This document shows positions 31,071-42,905 of a stretch of DNA of 64,000 bases, in pieces. The position numbers and the translations under genes are program-made. Under the pieces are notes generated by a model that worked only from the letters and a program-made list of their open reading frames with translations, made no database searches and had not been told where the DNA came from. Numbering within the stretch: position 1 is the first letter of the stretch; each line of letters opens with the position of its first letter. Origin of the DNA: Macrothele yani (taxonomy: Eukaryota > Arthropoda > Arachnida > Araneae > Macrothelidae); NCBI GenBank assembly GCA_039090855.1, contig CM077002.1:86060194-86124193 (forward strand), read 5' to 3'.

Positions 31071-33641
31071 TTGTTTGTTTGTTTTATGAGCTTGCCACAC
31101 TGGAAAGATCGCATTTTGGATACTACGTTCATCGAAATTAACGAAATTGCTAACAAAGAAGCCAACTCCAATAGCGTTACGGTAGATAAAAAATTAAATG
31201 CACTATTTGATGAACAAAAATTAAATAAGGAACCCATAAATGAATATAATGTATATGAAAATCGGTCTGATAAGAATTTAAGCTTTACACAAAAAGCAAT
31301 TTTACAAAAAGGGAAAAAATTTGCCTTTCCACAAGGCCTCCCTAAAACTGAAGAAATCATCCCTTGCCTCGAAGATATTCTCAAAAATATACCAGGCGCA
31401 GAGAATAAAACTGAAGTAGAGAACAAATTATATAGAGTTATTCTAAAAGAATATAATGCCAAAAACAACAAAAACTTCTATATAGAGAAAAAATTAAAAT
31501 ATGAAAAAAACAACTATTGGAATTGAAAAATGACCCATATATCAAATTCTGTGAAGCAGATAAATCTGGCCAAATCATTATTCTCAACACTGATGAATTT
31601 GAACAAAAAATGACAGCAGCAATCAATGGATTAAATTGTACCGAAATTATGAAAGACCCAACTGATAATCAAATTAAATTCTTAGCGGATATAAGAAATC
31701 ATAGCACCTTACCAGATGAAATCAAGCGCTCTTTTCCACCAATGGGAGCAGGCATACCACGTATCGTTGCAAAGATAAAAACGCACAAGGATGATGCTCC
31801 AATGAGACTGATAGTTTCAAAAAACTCACCATTGATAACTTTAGAGAAAAACATTTACAAATTCCTAGCACCCTTTTTCATGAACAACAAGTTCACCATC
31901 AAGAACACATATGAATTTATAGAAAAAATTAAAAATGTAAAAACTGACCTAAAGGACTTAAATATGGCAAGCATGGACGTTAAAGCATTATATCCAAGCA
32001 CTCCTGTTCCAGATGCCATTGAAATTATCATTAAGAAGTTGCAAAATCTTAAAATTTTAAATAACACACAAAATCATGAATTCAAAAAAGTTTTAGTCTA
32101 TTTATATGAAAATAATATTTTTACATACAAGAACAAAATATTCAAGCAAAATTCAGGAGGCCCAATGGGCTCACCATTATCAACTCTATATGCTGAGGTT
32201 GTGATGAACGAAATTGAAGAAAATGTCCTGCATCGTATGGAAGAAAAACCAGAAGTGTACTGTCGATACGTGGATGATATTTTCATTCTATCAAAACTGA
32301 ACGAAGAAGAATTAAAAAAATTAACAAAATGTTACAGCGCTTTATATCCAACTATAGAACTCACTGTTGAAATAGAAAAAAATAATGCATTAGCCTTTTT
32401 GGATGTACAGGTTATCAAATCCACAGATAAGTTTCTATACAGGGTTTATCGGAAAAGTTCATTCGTTCCGGTCCTAATCCCGTACAATTCAGCACATCCT
32501 TATCCTCAAAAATGCAATAGTATAAAAACCTTAATTAAAAGAGCATATACGCATTCTGAAAATAGTCAGTTCATCAATGAAGAAATCAAATTCATAAAAA
32601 AAATTGCAGGCAGCTTTGGTTATCCTAACCATTTAATAAAAAAATGGGACACTGAAGTAATAAAGAAACTAAAAAATAATGCTGTAGTAAATAAAAAGAA
32701 GTCAAATATTTAAATGGTTTTCCTTACGTAAAAGGTACTACCAATGAAATTAATAACATTTGTAAAAAACATAACATTCAAATTGGAGGAAAAGTAAACA
32801 CCATCAAAAATATAGTAATAAAAAATGAAAAAATAAAAATGTTAGAAAAAGCAGGTATTTACTCAATTCCTATTACTGAAAATCCTCCAATGGCTTATAT
32901 AGGAAGTACCAAAAATAAGCTTAAACACAGATTAAAACAACACGTAAAAAACTGGCAGAAAAAAGAAGAAAAAACAGCACTTATCCAATACTGTCTAGAT
33001 AACCAAAAATATCCAAAATTCGAAAATATAAAAATCATTAAAAGCTGTAAATCCGAAAAACACCTCAGAATAGCAGAGTCGGTAATGATTGAAAAAATAG
33101 GACAAAAGTTTGCAACCATAATGACCCTAATAATTTGAGAAACAGCTGGAAGAATTTAATTAGAATTGAGCAAAAAAATGAAAAAGTTCGAAAAGTGAGA
33201 TCACTGACCAACAAGAGATGGCGCCACAACGCCCAAGAAGAAGCGATAGCCGATGACAGAAGCAGCCCGCGAGAACCACCGAAATGCCCAGCTGACACGG
33301 TCCGTGCTAGTCGGAGCAAAACGTCCCCTCGAAGACGGTAAAGGAATTTTACTGAAAGTACTCGGGTATGAATAAATATTGAAGTAAATGAGGATGCAGC
33401 AAAAGAAAAACTCATTTGGTGATGAGACAAAATAAATTCCAACGGAGAAAAAAAGAAGAAGCGGACCCGTGGCCAAATGAAAAAATCCCGTGCCGCATCC
33501 ACGTAACGGAAATATGAATTGAAAGCCAAGCCCCACGTGCGGTAAGTGTTCATCGAACTTTACCAACTAAAAGTGAAGTTCAAAAATGCAAATGCATTAA
33601 TGCACGTTAAATAATTAACCTCCAATATCGGAAGTAAATTG
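31071..33641 (+). mobile_element. Near full-length PLE inserted into RTE copy D
   Basis: It is flanked by a 15-bp direct duplication AAACAAACAAAGTGT (31056-31070 and 33642-33656) of RTE coding sequence. Removing the PLE and one duplicate restores the RTE reading QTK-CIDM. The left 30 bases (31071-31102, TTTTATGAGCTTGCCACAC at its end) are an inverted copy of the adjacent RTE sequence 31040-31066. At 2.57 kb it is the most complete PLE in the window. Confidence 0.87.
31094..33140 (+). pseudogene. PLE polyprotein: N-terminal region, reverse transcriptase and GIY-YIG, three frameshifts
   Basis: The first frame (to 31526) holds an N-terminal region (KDRILDTTFIEINEIANKEA, FAFPQGLPKTEEIIPCLEDI). 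After a shift near 31510, a 398-codon ORF carries the RT: IPRIVAKIKTHKDDAPMRLI, motif A MASMDVKALYPSTPV, motif B GGPMGSPLSTLYAEVVMNEI and catalytic CRYVDDIFIL. After a second shift near 32700 comes GIY-YIG: GIYSIPITENPPMAYIGSTK, then HVKNWQKKEEKTALIQYC and LRIAESVMIEK. A third shift near 33117 alters the last residues. The shifts fall in A-runs, so they may be mutations or base-call errors. Confidence 0.88.
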
Positions 33642-33656
33642 AAACAAACAAAGTGT

Positions 33657-35724
33657 ATTGACATGACCAACCTTAAAAAGCATCATAATACCTTCAAATT
33701 AGAACTGAGGAATAGATTCTCTATTCTAGAAGGTCTAACATAAGAAGAAGTGGACATCTCTGAAGTTAACAGAAAAGTAACCAAAGCTCTTATGGAAACA
33801 GCAACAAAATTAGATGGGTCTAAGAACAAGTTGCATGTGAACAAATTATCAGGAAAAACCAAAATTTTGATGCAAAAAAGAAGGGAGAAGGGGACAACTA
33901 AAGAAGATGTGACTTCCAAAGTGGAATATATAGAGCTATGCAAGACAGTACGAAAAAGTATCACTGAAGACGTAAGGAAATTCAACTGTGAACTAGTGAG
34001 GAAAGAAATTGAAAACAACCAAAGCCTAAAGATAGCAAAGGGACATCTCAGTAAGGGAAGAAAACAGATTATGGAACTGAGAAAAGAAGATGGTTTTGTA
34101 ACAAGAAATAGAGGCGAAATTTTGACAAGAGTGAAAGATTTCTTCTCCAAGTTATATGAAAGAGATGAAAAATGTACTCCAGATATCATGAAAGATACCA
34201 GTACCAGAGTTCTTCCAGTCCTCCCAGCAGAAGTTGTACATGCAATTAAGAACATCAAGCGGGGAAAAGCTCCAGGAAAAGATGGAATTACTATAGACAT
34301 CATGCAAGAAGCAAGTGGAGAAATTGAAATAGTACTCACCCAAGTTTTTACTCAATGCCTTAATGAAGGGAAGATTCCTGAGTATTGGCACAATGCTACA
34401 GTGATCCTGCTACATAAAAAAGGTGACATTGAGGATCTCAGGAACTACAGACCTATCAGCCTCCTATCAGTGGTTTATAAAACCTTCACTAAAGTTCTTT
34501 CACACTGCTTGAAGGTAACACTGGACATGGCTCAACCGAGAGAACAAGCTGGATTCAGGAGTGGCTACAGCACTATAGATCAGATCCACGTACTGAGAGA
34601 ACTAATTGAAAGAGCGAGGGAATATGAACTTCCATTGTGCATGGCTTTTATCGATTATGAAAAGGCCTTTGATTCAGTGAAACCATCAGCAGTTACAATG
34701 GCTTTGAAATCCTGCAGTATTGAAGATGCATACATTAATATTATTAATAACATCTATGAAAATGCAAGTGCAAAGATTCGACTGTTTGAGAATACAGCAC
34801 ACATACAAGTTGGAAAGGGAGTGAGACAAGGTGACACCATATCTCCAAAGCTCTTTAATGCCACATTGGAAAATGTCTTTCAATCACTGAACTGGGAAAA
34901 CAAAGGGATAAAGATTAATGGAGATTATATAACTCACCTTCGTTTTGCTGTTGATGTAGTCAATTTTGTAACCACCCCATCAGAGCTGTAGAGTATGATC
35001 CAGGAACTTGCTGACAAGAGTAAAGAAGTGGGATTAAAAATGAACTTTCAGAAGACAAAAGTGATGTGCAATGCTTTTACAAAAAATAATTTATCGATTG
35101 ATGGAGAAAAGCTGGAGGTAACAGATGCATACGTTTATCTTGGACAGCAGATATCAAGTGAGGGTGGTCATATTGATGAAGAAATTAATCGGCATATAAA
35201 ACTTGCCTGTAGAGCTTTTGGAAGAAACAGCATAATTTTCAAGAGCAATATGCCATTATGTCTCAAAAGAAAAGTGTTTGATCAATGTATCCTTTCAGTG
35301 CTGGTCGTATGGTGCAGAGACGTGGACCTTAACTAAAAGAGACATACAAAGGATGCAGACAACTCAGAGAAGCATGGAGAGGTGCATGCTTGGTGGAAGC
35401 AGGAGAGATAAGAAGAGCAACTCGTGGATCAGAAAAATGACAAGAGTGAAAGACATCATGATCAGAGTAAAATTCCTGAAATGGTAGTGGGCTGGACATA
35501 CTGCCAGAAAAACAGACCATCGATGGACAGTCAAAATTTTAGATTGGATTCCAAGGGACAGGTAAAGACCCAGAAGAAGACCACATGAGAGATGGGTGGG
35601 GAAATTCGAAAGTATGCGGGAGTAACATGGAGGAGACTGGCACAAGACAGACCATTGTGGAAGAGGCTTGGAACGACCTTCGTCCAGCAGTGGATTGATA
35701 ATGGTTGACAATGATGATGATGAT
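33657..35724 (+). pseudogene. RTE copy D, reverse transcriptase half
   Basis: It continues from 31070: MTNLKKHHNTFKLELRNRF, a stop at 33739-33741, then a 413-codon open stretch. RT motifs include NYRPISLLSVVYKTF, QAGFRSGYSTIDQI and MAFIDYEKAFDSV. The catalytic box reads FAVDVVNFV instead of FADDVVIFA, so one catalytic Asp is gone. A stop at 34987-34989, a frameshift near 35300 and further stops near 35485 and 35563 complete the decay. The TTGACAATGATGATGATGAT tail ends about 35727. Confidence 0.9.
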
Positions 35725-35726
35725 GA

Positions 35727-35798
35727 TTTAGTATCTAGTGGGTTGTTATTGTGCTCAGACAGTTATATATAGTTTTTAGTTTGCAATTTAGCATGAAA
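35727..35798 (-). repeat. Right copy of the inverted repeat flanking the composite
   Basis: Inverted partner of 27443-27515. It begins exactly at the end of the RTE copy D tail and runs through TTTAGTATCTAGTGGG to about CTAAAAAC-complement sequence near 35790. Confidence 0.75.
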
Positions 35799-35809
35799 CT
35801 CATCATTCA

Positions 35810-36049
35810 TTTACCATTGACAAGCTTTTTGAAGAAGCGCAGTCAAAGTTAAAGAAAGCTTTGGACAGAAATGATCTTGGGGAACCGAAGGTTGCTCAAG
35901 CAATGCTTGAAGGAATGAAAGTTGTAAAAGAAGAGGAAAAGCTCATTTGTAAAAAAGCAGAACTTGTGCAGAATAATTTAGATAAGAAGACACGTCTTAT
36001 TACCAACTTTTTCCAGAAAAAATTAGTATTTTTAGTATACTTTTACTAA
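35810..36049 (+). CDS. Unrecognised charged ORF, possibly the end of a longer protein
   Basis: An open frame reads IDKLFEEAQSKLKKALDRND, then EEEKLICKKAELVQNNLDKK and TRLITNFFQKK. It is Lys/Glu-rich with coiled-coil character, and the body looks protein-like. I recognise no family. Its 3' part is within a direct duplication (35958-36312), so its end may be altered. It could be a terminal exon or a transposon-derived fragment. Confidence 0.3.
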   Translation, partial: FTIDKLFEEAQSKLKKALDRNDLGEPKVAQAMLEGMKVVKEEEKLICKKAELVQNNLDKKTRLITNFFQKKLVFLVYFY

Positions 36050-36312
36050 TTACATAAGCAAACTACATTTGTCACTAATAATGTTCATTCCATTATTTTT
36101 GTAATCATATTACTTTTTCCTATTCATGTGTTATTATTAAGGAAAGACTCAAGTATAGCAAAGCAGAACTTATGTAAAATAACTTACATAATTATTACCA
36201 ACTTTTTCCATAAAAAATAAATAATTGTAGTGTATTTTTCTTAATAAACAAACTACATTTGTCACAGGTTTGCTCCATTATTTTTATAATTAAATTACTT
36301 TTCCTGTATAAG
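35958..36312 (+). repeat. Imperfect tandem duplication (about 170-190 bp)
   Basis: GCAGAACTTGTGCAGAATAA...TTACCAACTTTTTCCA...AAACTACATTTGTCAC...CATTATTTTTGTAAT occurs at about 35958-36125. It recurs in the same order at about 36160-36312 with moderate divergence. The second unit has lost the ORF. Confidence 0.7.
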
Positions 36313-36839
36313 TATAAAGTAGTTTAAAAAATAAAATAAAGTGGGTGAATCTGATGGCTATAAGGGGTGATGAGGAGGCCATTAATAAAATATATATATA
36401 TTATAATTTTATTACTATAATATTGTGACCATCACAAATTAATTGATCAGTTGACTCATTGCACTTCATTTTGCCATATCCTTAGTTAGTTTTTAGACAT
36501 ATAGAAAGAACAAAAAGTGTCACTTTTGGTTACTTTTTCATAATAGGTTACTTTTCGGTTACTTTTTTTAATAATTTTAGTTACTTTTTTCAACTTTTTT
36601 ATTGTTTGTACTGAGTTGCAGCCCTGGGAGTGGGAAATAATGTATAATACTATATTGCAATACTTACATGAAAGATTATCATGCAAGATTAAAAACTTAA
36701 TATGTTAATAATCAAAATGCAAAATAAAAGCAATAAAAATTGAAATAAAGAAATACTTAAATAACAAAAGGCTATTAAATATCCTAAAAAATAATTGGCT
36801 GTGTTTTTACTTAAAAACAAAGTCTACTTGTCTATCTTT
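36313..36839. other. AT-rich spacer
   Basis: It holds a TA run near 36391-36403 and a cluster of GGTTACTTTTT repeats (36519-36590). The sequence GAGTTGCAGCCCTG (to 36627) looks like the right end of a hAT element, but no partner was found. Confidence 0.4.
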
Positions 36840-38760
36840 TCCAACGAAATTTTAGTCACATCATCATAAAATGTTGGTCCTTTTTTTTAACTGTTTTTTG
36901 ATTGACATTAAAGCTAGGGAATACAGTGTTTCTTGGCCTTGCGAACTGCGAAGTACATTTTGATTCTTTTTATTGTCGAAAATTTCCATTCTGCTGTAAC
37001 CATCATTACAGGGAGAGTTACAATGAACTTTACCAGTTTATAAACTTCGGGCATTCCCAAATTCAATTTACTTTCTTACATGAATTTTACTAGTTGAAAA
37101 GCTGGCTTATTTTTGAAATCTGTGGAGCAATACAAAACAGCTAACTCAGTCTTAACTGATCAATGTCAAAAAGGTAGCCATAATAGCTCTCCAAATACTT
37201 CAGGGCACAATTGGGAAACTCTTCATTGTGTTCATCATACATATCACAGTTCAATAAAGAGAGGTAAACCAATTTTCTGAGGTCCTGAAATCACTTTTTT
37301 ATTTGAATTAAAATATTGTCCAAAATTTCACTGAAGAGAGCATAACGTGAATCTCCTGGCTGTTTCTCTTCTGATATTTTTCAGTGGGTTCACCATACAC
37401 TTTGGATCCATTTGCACCTTGAAAAATTCTTCCGAAGTTGTTTTCCTGTATTTTTGCAGTTGTTTAGTGAGTTCAACAACTCTTTTCACACAGTATGCAA
37501 TACTCATGCCTTTTGTCTGTAGAATTTTGGAAAGAACAACAGTAAAGGAAGATATTGCAGAAAACAAATTCACCAAGGACAGAATTTTGAACTTCTAAAT
37601 AAAAGATGTGAATCCTTGGGCATTCAAAACCATGTAGTCTCAGTCTGCAGAGTTGTCAACTACGTGATGAAAAAATGAAATTATCAGCTCATAATATTCC
37701 TTTACAGTCATCACTAGTCTCTTGAAGGAAAGTTCCATCTTGTAGGCCCTACACTTGGTAATTTTTTTCTTAGCAAAAGCTTGAAAGGTGACTGTTTGTT
37801 TTGATGAATATGAAAAAAATACTGCCAGACCTGAAAGAGTTTGGAAAAAAAAAATTGCACTCCTTGGTGTTTAAAGCTGATTGTTGAAGAATTAAATTCA
37901 GCTCATGGCTGAAACAGTGAACAAGCATAACATAAGGATACAATTTTTGTGCTTGTTTATTTAAGCCACTAATTTGACCAGCCGTTACAGCTGCACCATT
38001 GTATGTGTGAGCAATAAGTTTTTTGCCACAGTTAAAATTATTCAGAATAAGTTTAATATGCTCAAGTAGGGCATTAGCAGAACGATCACCACTTACATCA
38101 GTGAAATAAAAAATATATTTCTTAAATGTCACCATTTTTGTCAATGAAACGTAGAAGAGTAGAAAGTTGTGACTTATTTATTACATCTGATGTCTCATCC
38201 AAAACAGGAGACACAAAGTCAGCACTTGTGTTACTTATTTTGATATTATATATATATATATTTAATTGTAGAGGTAAATAAATAATTGGTAGCACCTATC
38301 AAATCATTTTGGATGGCAGGAGTACCTCGGAAAATTGTCAAGTTTTTAAAATGATATTCTAACACAGGACCGTACTGACTAATTACTTCAAGAAGCTCTA
38401 TGTCATTACCTCTGTTTACAGATGTATTTGATTCATCATGGTTGTGAAGTGGTAATTCTTGCTTGGTTAAAAACATTCAGCATGTATGTAAAATTACCAA
38501 GGGTTGAGGCCAAGCAAGAATTACCACATCGTTAAGGACATCACGTTTTGTTTTGTTTTTCATTTTTTCATCACTGATTCGTTGCTGTTCATTAAGCTGA
38601 AGATCAATCCTTGGTCCTCCAAAACTGTTTAATTGCAAAAAAACATTTAACGTGGTTTATGGAGTTTTCATGCCTGTTAACAGCCGAAGTTAGTGTGTTT
38701 AAATTGTCGAAACCTTTTTTTGACCTAACTATACATTCAGTAGAAAATAACAAACATCAC
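36840..38760 (-). pseudogene. ZMYM1-like hAT transposase relic
   Basis: Minus-strand fragments in the expected order: LNTLTSAVNRHENSINHVK (38720 region), then FLTKQELPLHNHDESNTSVN and GNDIELLEVISQYGPVLEYH and TIFRGTPAIQNDLI (38476-38280). VTFKKYIFYFTDVSGDRSAN and YNGAAVTAGQISGLNKQAQK with FSHELNLILQQSA follow (38120-37860). Then come AYCVKRVVELTKQLQKYRKT (37490) and LRKLVYLSLLNCDMYDEHN (37280). These are hallmarks of hAT transposases annotated as zinc-finger MYM-type 1-like (DUF4371 region and catalytic core). Stops and frameshifts throughout make it inactive. The ends of the element were not found. Confidence 0.78.
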
Positions 38761-39303
38761 CAGTAAAAAGGTATGTAACTTATTTGATCCCATTAACCAA
38801 TGCTTAGTTTTATGTTGTACACATTAAAATGCCTAACATATTCTTTATTTTTTTCTTTTCTTACAATTTCCTTTTTTTTTCTAAAATAGTTTTTCAAGAA
38901 AAAGATTTTGACAATTCACAATGAAACAGACACCTGTTCCCATGAATACATAAATATTGAATATATAATTATTTCACAATATATAATTCTATTTCAGAAT
39001 GAAACAAACAATGTCATATCAACTAAAAACTCACGCTACTCACAGCAGAATGAAAACTACTGAGAAGCTGCTTCTCGTAGCACATCGTGTGCCTGCTATC
39101 AGTGTATTGTAGTGACCTTGATTGAGCTGCATGTGCGATCTCAGATGTCATCATATTGTATGCCTTGCTGGAAGCTGCTAGTCTCGGAGCTTCGTACGAA
39201 GCATTAATGGCCCGTTGCACTTCCACAAACACATACACAAATGCGTGTAAAATGTCTTATTTAATATATTAAATGCACAGTTTTGTATTTCTGTTGTTAT
39301 TAG
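38761..39303. other. Unassigned AT-rich spacer
   Basis: No supported ORF or transposon end. It lies between the hAT relic and the left end of the 39306-40975 element. Confidence 0.4.
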
Positions 39304-39305
39304 TA

Positions 39306-40975
39306 CCGTATATACTCGTGTATAGATCGATCTCGTGTATAGGTCGCCTCCCCGATTTTTTTATCTGAATATTTGCAGTTTTTGTATATCTCGTGTATAA
39401 GTTGACCCCCCCCCCCCAATTTTTATGTAAATATCTGCAGTTTTTGTATACCAACCTATCTTGTGTATAAATAAAAAAAGAAAAAAATATATTTTCCGAG
39501 GATGCGCCCGCATGCGGAAATATAAACCTACTATTTATTGTTGTAGCTGACTCTTGCAATGTTGCTTGAGGCAGTTTCCCGCAAAATTTGGGTGGAATTG
39601 AGGCACAATTCTGGGAAGATGATAGGGCTCACCACCCTGGTTAGAGAGTTTTCAGAGGAAGGTTACACACTTTAACAATATATGAACCCACTTTTGCACA
39701 TCTCCCCCCCCCTCTTTTCTCCCACTTTTTTGCGAGCGAGTTTTCTGTAGTTACTTCATTCATGGAGAGTAAAGCATTTGCTCCCACAGCAAACGAATCG
39801 TGATGCATTTACTAAATGTCATAAGGCGCATCGTTATTTAAAACGAAAAAAAAACACTTTCTGAAACATATTTGGAAAGTGTAAATAGGCCTTGATGTCA
39901 ATCTGATAGTTTTTTTTATCCCATAAAGAATATGCATGCCATAAAAAATAAATGTGTAACTTTTGAAGTTTTCAATGGATCTCTTCAAAATTTAAAATGA
40001 ATCTTTATTTTGATGTATTGTGGACACTGGAAAATTTGCACGCAACTATTTAAAAAATTGAAGAAATTTTGCTCTATAAACTTTTCTCCCACTACCCTGT
40101 GCAGCGTAGCAGCTGTTGGTCAACTGCTGAGCTGGAAGAGTGTGTGATTGACAGAGAGGTCGTTTATCTACTCCCGAGTTTCATCCCCCTCTCCACCATG
40201 TTTGTGACAAACAATCGGCTTTAGTGACAAAACCAAACATTGCCCCATTCAATAAAGATGCAATCCTTTTTGCTCGCTCTTAGTCTTCAGAAAAGGTTAC
40301 TGTTTGTTTGATTTTTTAGAGCCGGGGCACACTCAATTTAATAACAAACGTAAGTAAGTTGTTAAACTAATGCACTTTTTATTATCAGTGGCAATGCTAT
40401 TCTGAGCGATCTGCCAAGTTTAAACATTTCGTTTTCGGGATGCATTGATCAAGTTACCGCTGTTCTGTAGATTGTCACGCCTATCTTCTCCGCCATCGCT
40501 AAGCAGGGACAGCGGTCTCCTTTTTCAATAGTCTGTTCTTTTACCTCTTCATCCCATCGAGAATTGAGCACCGTCGTAGGTCACGGCATGGTGCAACTTA
40601 AACTACTGGCTGACGCGCTCACCTCTTTCCTCTGGGTGATTTACCAGCGGGGCAGTCAAGGCCACATCGACATATCTAAAACGGACTTTGAGACATCCTT
40701 GAGAAATGAGTTTTTCTATTAGTGAATAAAAACAACTCGTAGATATAAAATCAAGAAAATTCTTAGCAATAACTTTCTTCTGTACCAATAACACCCGGAA
40801 AATGACTAAATGTACAACTGCAAATGAACTGATGGCACAAGTATGCGCATTTCCATAAGGCATCAAAATTTTGGTTTTCAACCTATCAGAAATATTTTCC
40901 GTGTATAGTTCGACCCCCTAATTTCAACCTAAACATTTCATTAAAAAAAGTCGACCTATACACGAGTATATATGG
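39306..40975. mobile_element. 1.67-kb TIR element with TA duplication and subterminal repeats
   Basis: The left end is CCGTATATACTCGTGTATAG and the right end is the inverse of CCATATATACTCGTGTATAG, with TA on both sides (39304-39305 and 40976-40977). Within the first 170 bp the motif CTCGTGTATA recurs about four times, and it is present again near the right end. No transposase was recognised. The TA target points to the Tc1/mariner/pogo superfamily, but that is inference from the target only. Confidence 0.75.
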
Positions 40976-40977
40976 TA

Positions 40978-42009
40978 TTCTTAAATGACAATGTAAAAAT
41001 ACATTGCCAAAAGCACAGAGCATGTGCAGCAAGCTTAGTGTGCTCCGAGGATTAGCTCCTGTAGAATAGGTTTATCTAAAACAAGTTTTTACTCCAACTT
41101 TTCCTCCTTTTGGTTTCAGTAACTCATGAATTTATCATACTGATAGTTTAAACCTGTAGAATAGGTTTATCTAAAAACAAGTTTTTACTCCAACTCTTCC
41201 TCCTTGTGGTTCCACTGATAGTTTAAACCCTGAATAAAAAGGGCATTTAACCATGTATCTGAACAAGAAAAATAGTGAAGCAGAATCAAATTGGATAAAA
41301 ATATTGTAAAAGCATATGGACATTGAGCAAAACAAATTAATGAAAATATTAACTAGAGGATAAGAAAAGAAACAAAGAAATGAAACTTATAAAGAAGTTT
41401 ATTAATACTCCTATACACATATAAATTAATTACAGGAATAAATCAGATGTGTAAAAAACCAGAAAATACTTGATGAAATAGTTACTACTGAAAATAATAT
41501 TATCCTTAAATATATATTTATTTACAAAATATACAGAGCAAAAAATTTTTTTATCAAATTACGGTGAAAGTACAAAATTAGAATAAACAAGAATTTGAAA
41601 CAGCTTTAGCAAAATTCTTTAAGTAATAGCTGTCCACACTTTGAAAATATAAAATTACTTGTAAATCATGGACTTTACCTAAGTTTCTAAATCAACAATT
41701 AGCAGAAAAGCTATACAAAACAATTGGAATAGGAGTGATCCCATAGAGTTGGCTATTTCCTGAAAGTTGAAAGAGAAATGAAAATACATACTTGCAGAAA
41801 AGCAAAAGAAAAACAAAACATGCAAAAGAAAAAACAATAGCAAAAAATAAACTAAATGCGACATAAGTTTACAGTAAGATTGACAGATGGAGCCACATTA
41901 CAAATAGCATATAACTTCTAAGCATATGCAAGTGGAGAAGAATTTACACGTCATGCCCTTATCAGTCCAGGAGTGCTGCTAGGATTTCCTTCTTTCTGAA
42001 ATATGATGT
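40978..42009. other. Unassigned AT-rich DNA containing a short direct duplication
   Basis: GTAGAATAGGTTTATCTAAA...TTTTTACTCCAACT...CTGATAGTTTAAACC occurs at about 41060-41153 and again at 41154-41229, the second unit shortened by an internal deletion. No coding sequence was recognised. Confidence 0.5.
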
Positions 42010-42339
42010 TCAGTGAGTATGATGACTCAAGTAGAAAATGAAACAATCATGAAGTCCTGAAGATAATTCATCGATACAAAAAATTGGATTTGTGCTGATA
42101 TCTTTTTGTGTTACAAGCTTTTCCAGGTGTTGTTCTTTATAAAATTGGTTAACTTCAGTGTCTTGTGCTTTAAAAATATGTTGCATGTATTTAATGGAAA
42201 ATTGGCTGCATTTGCATTCATTTAAGTATTGAAGGACATCAAGACTGCCTGATTTTTGTTTTCCATGTTTTATAAAGATATTTCCAGCAAATTTGAATAA
42301 ACTGAAGGCCTTGTTCTTTGGCAGACATGTCAGTTGCAT
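42010..42339 (-). CDS. Unrecognised 109-codon ORF, weak exon candidate
   Basis: The minus-strand ORF has a protein-like composition (LPKNKAFSLFKFAGNIFIKH, LQYLNECKCSQFSIKYMQHI) and sits in DNA without recognised transposons. An AG acceptor candidate lies just upstream of the first ATG (AAAACTCAG). No domain is recognised. At this length in AT-rich DNA it could be chance. Confidence 0.2.
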   Translation of the reverse strand: MQLTCLPKNKAFSLFKFAGNIFIKHGKQKSGSLDVLQYLNECKCSQFSIKYMQHIFKAQDTEVNQFYKEQHLEKLVTQKDISTNPIFCIDELSSGLHDCFIFYLSHHTH

Positions 42340-42341
42340 GA

Positions 42342-42800
42342 GAGGAAGCTGTCTGAGTTTTATTCATTTAAGGAATAAAATAGCTAAAGTTTGAAGAAAG
42401 TATAATTTTGATGCACTAAATTTTGAAGTTTTAAAGAGAGCAAGACTTTGATTTTTTAATATTTTAAACAGATGGTTTTTAGAAATAGTTTTGTGTTAAA
42501 AAAGAAACAAACAAAGGAAAGAAGTGTATACTTTCTAGTCTGGAATCGTATTGAAGAAATTAAACTCATTTTGATGTATTTTTGGAATTTGTTATAGAAG
42601 AGTAAATTCAGTTACTTTTTAATGGTTTTAAATTCATTTAACTCTCATTTATGATAAATATGAGATAGTTTAAAATAAAGCATAACAGGCAATCATAATC
42701 CATCCAATGGATAATAAATTAAATAATGAATAAAACCATAATTTATATAAATGAAAATATTTTTACATTGTTTCTTAAGTTTTCAGTTTACTAGCTAATT
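42342..42800. other. Unassigned AT-rich spacer
   Basis: No ORF, inverted ends or tandem repeat of note. It borders the target duplication of the next PLE. Confidence 0.4.
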
Positions 42801-42905
42801 ACTTTGTAGGGTAACATTATTTTTAATACACCACAATATGAATGTTCAAGAAACGCATATAGCATATTAAATCCGTTTATTTCTTATGGTGTAGTAATCA
42901 CAAAG

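Noticed and set aside
36612..36627. Right end of a hAT element (GAGTTGCAGCCCTG)
   Set aside because: No left partner and no 8-bp duplication found; kept only as a remark in the spacer entry.
40603..40881. 92-codon minus-strand ORF inside the 39306-40975 element
   Set aside because: No transposase motif could be seen; probably chance.
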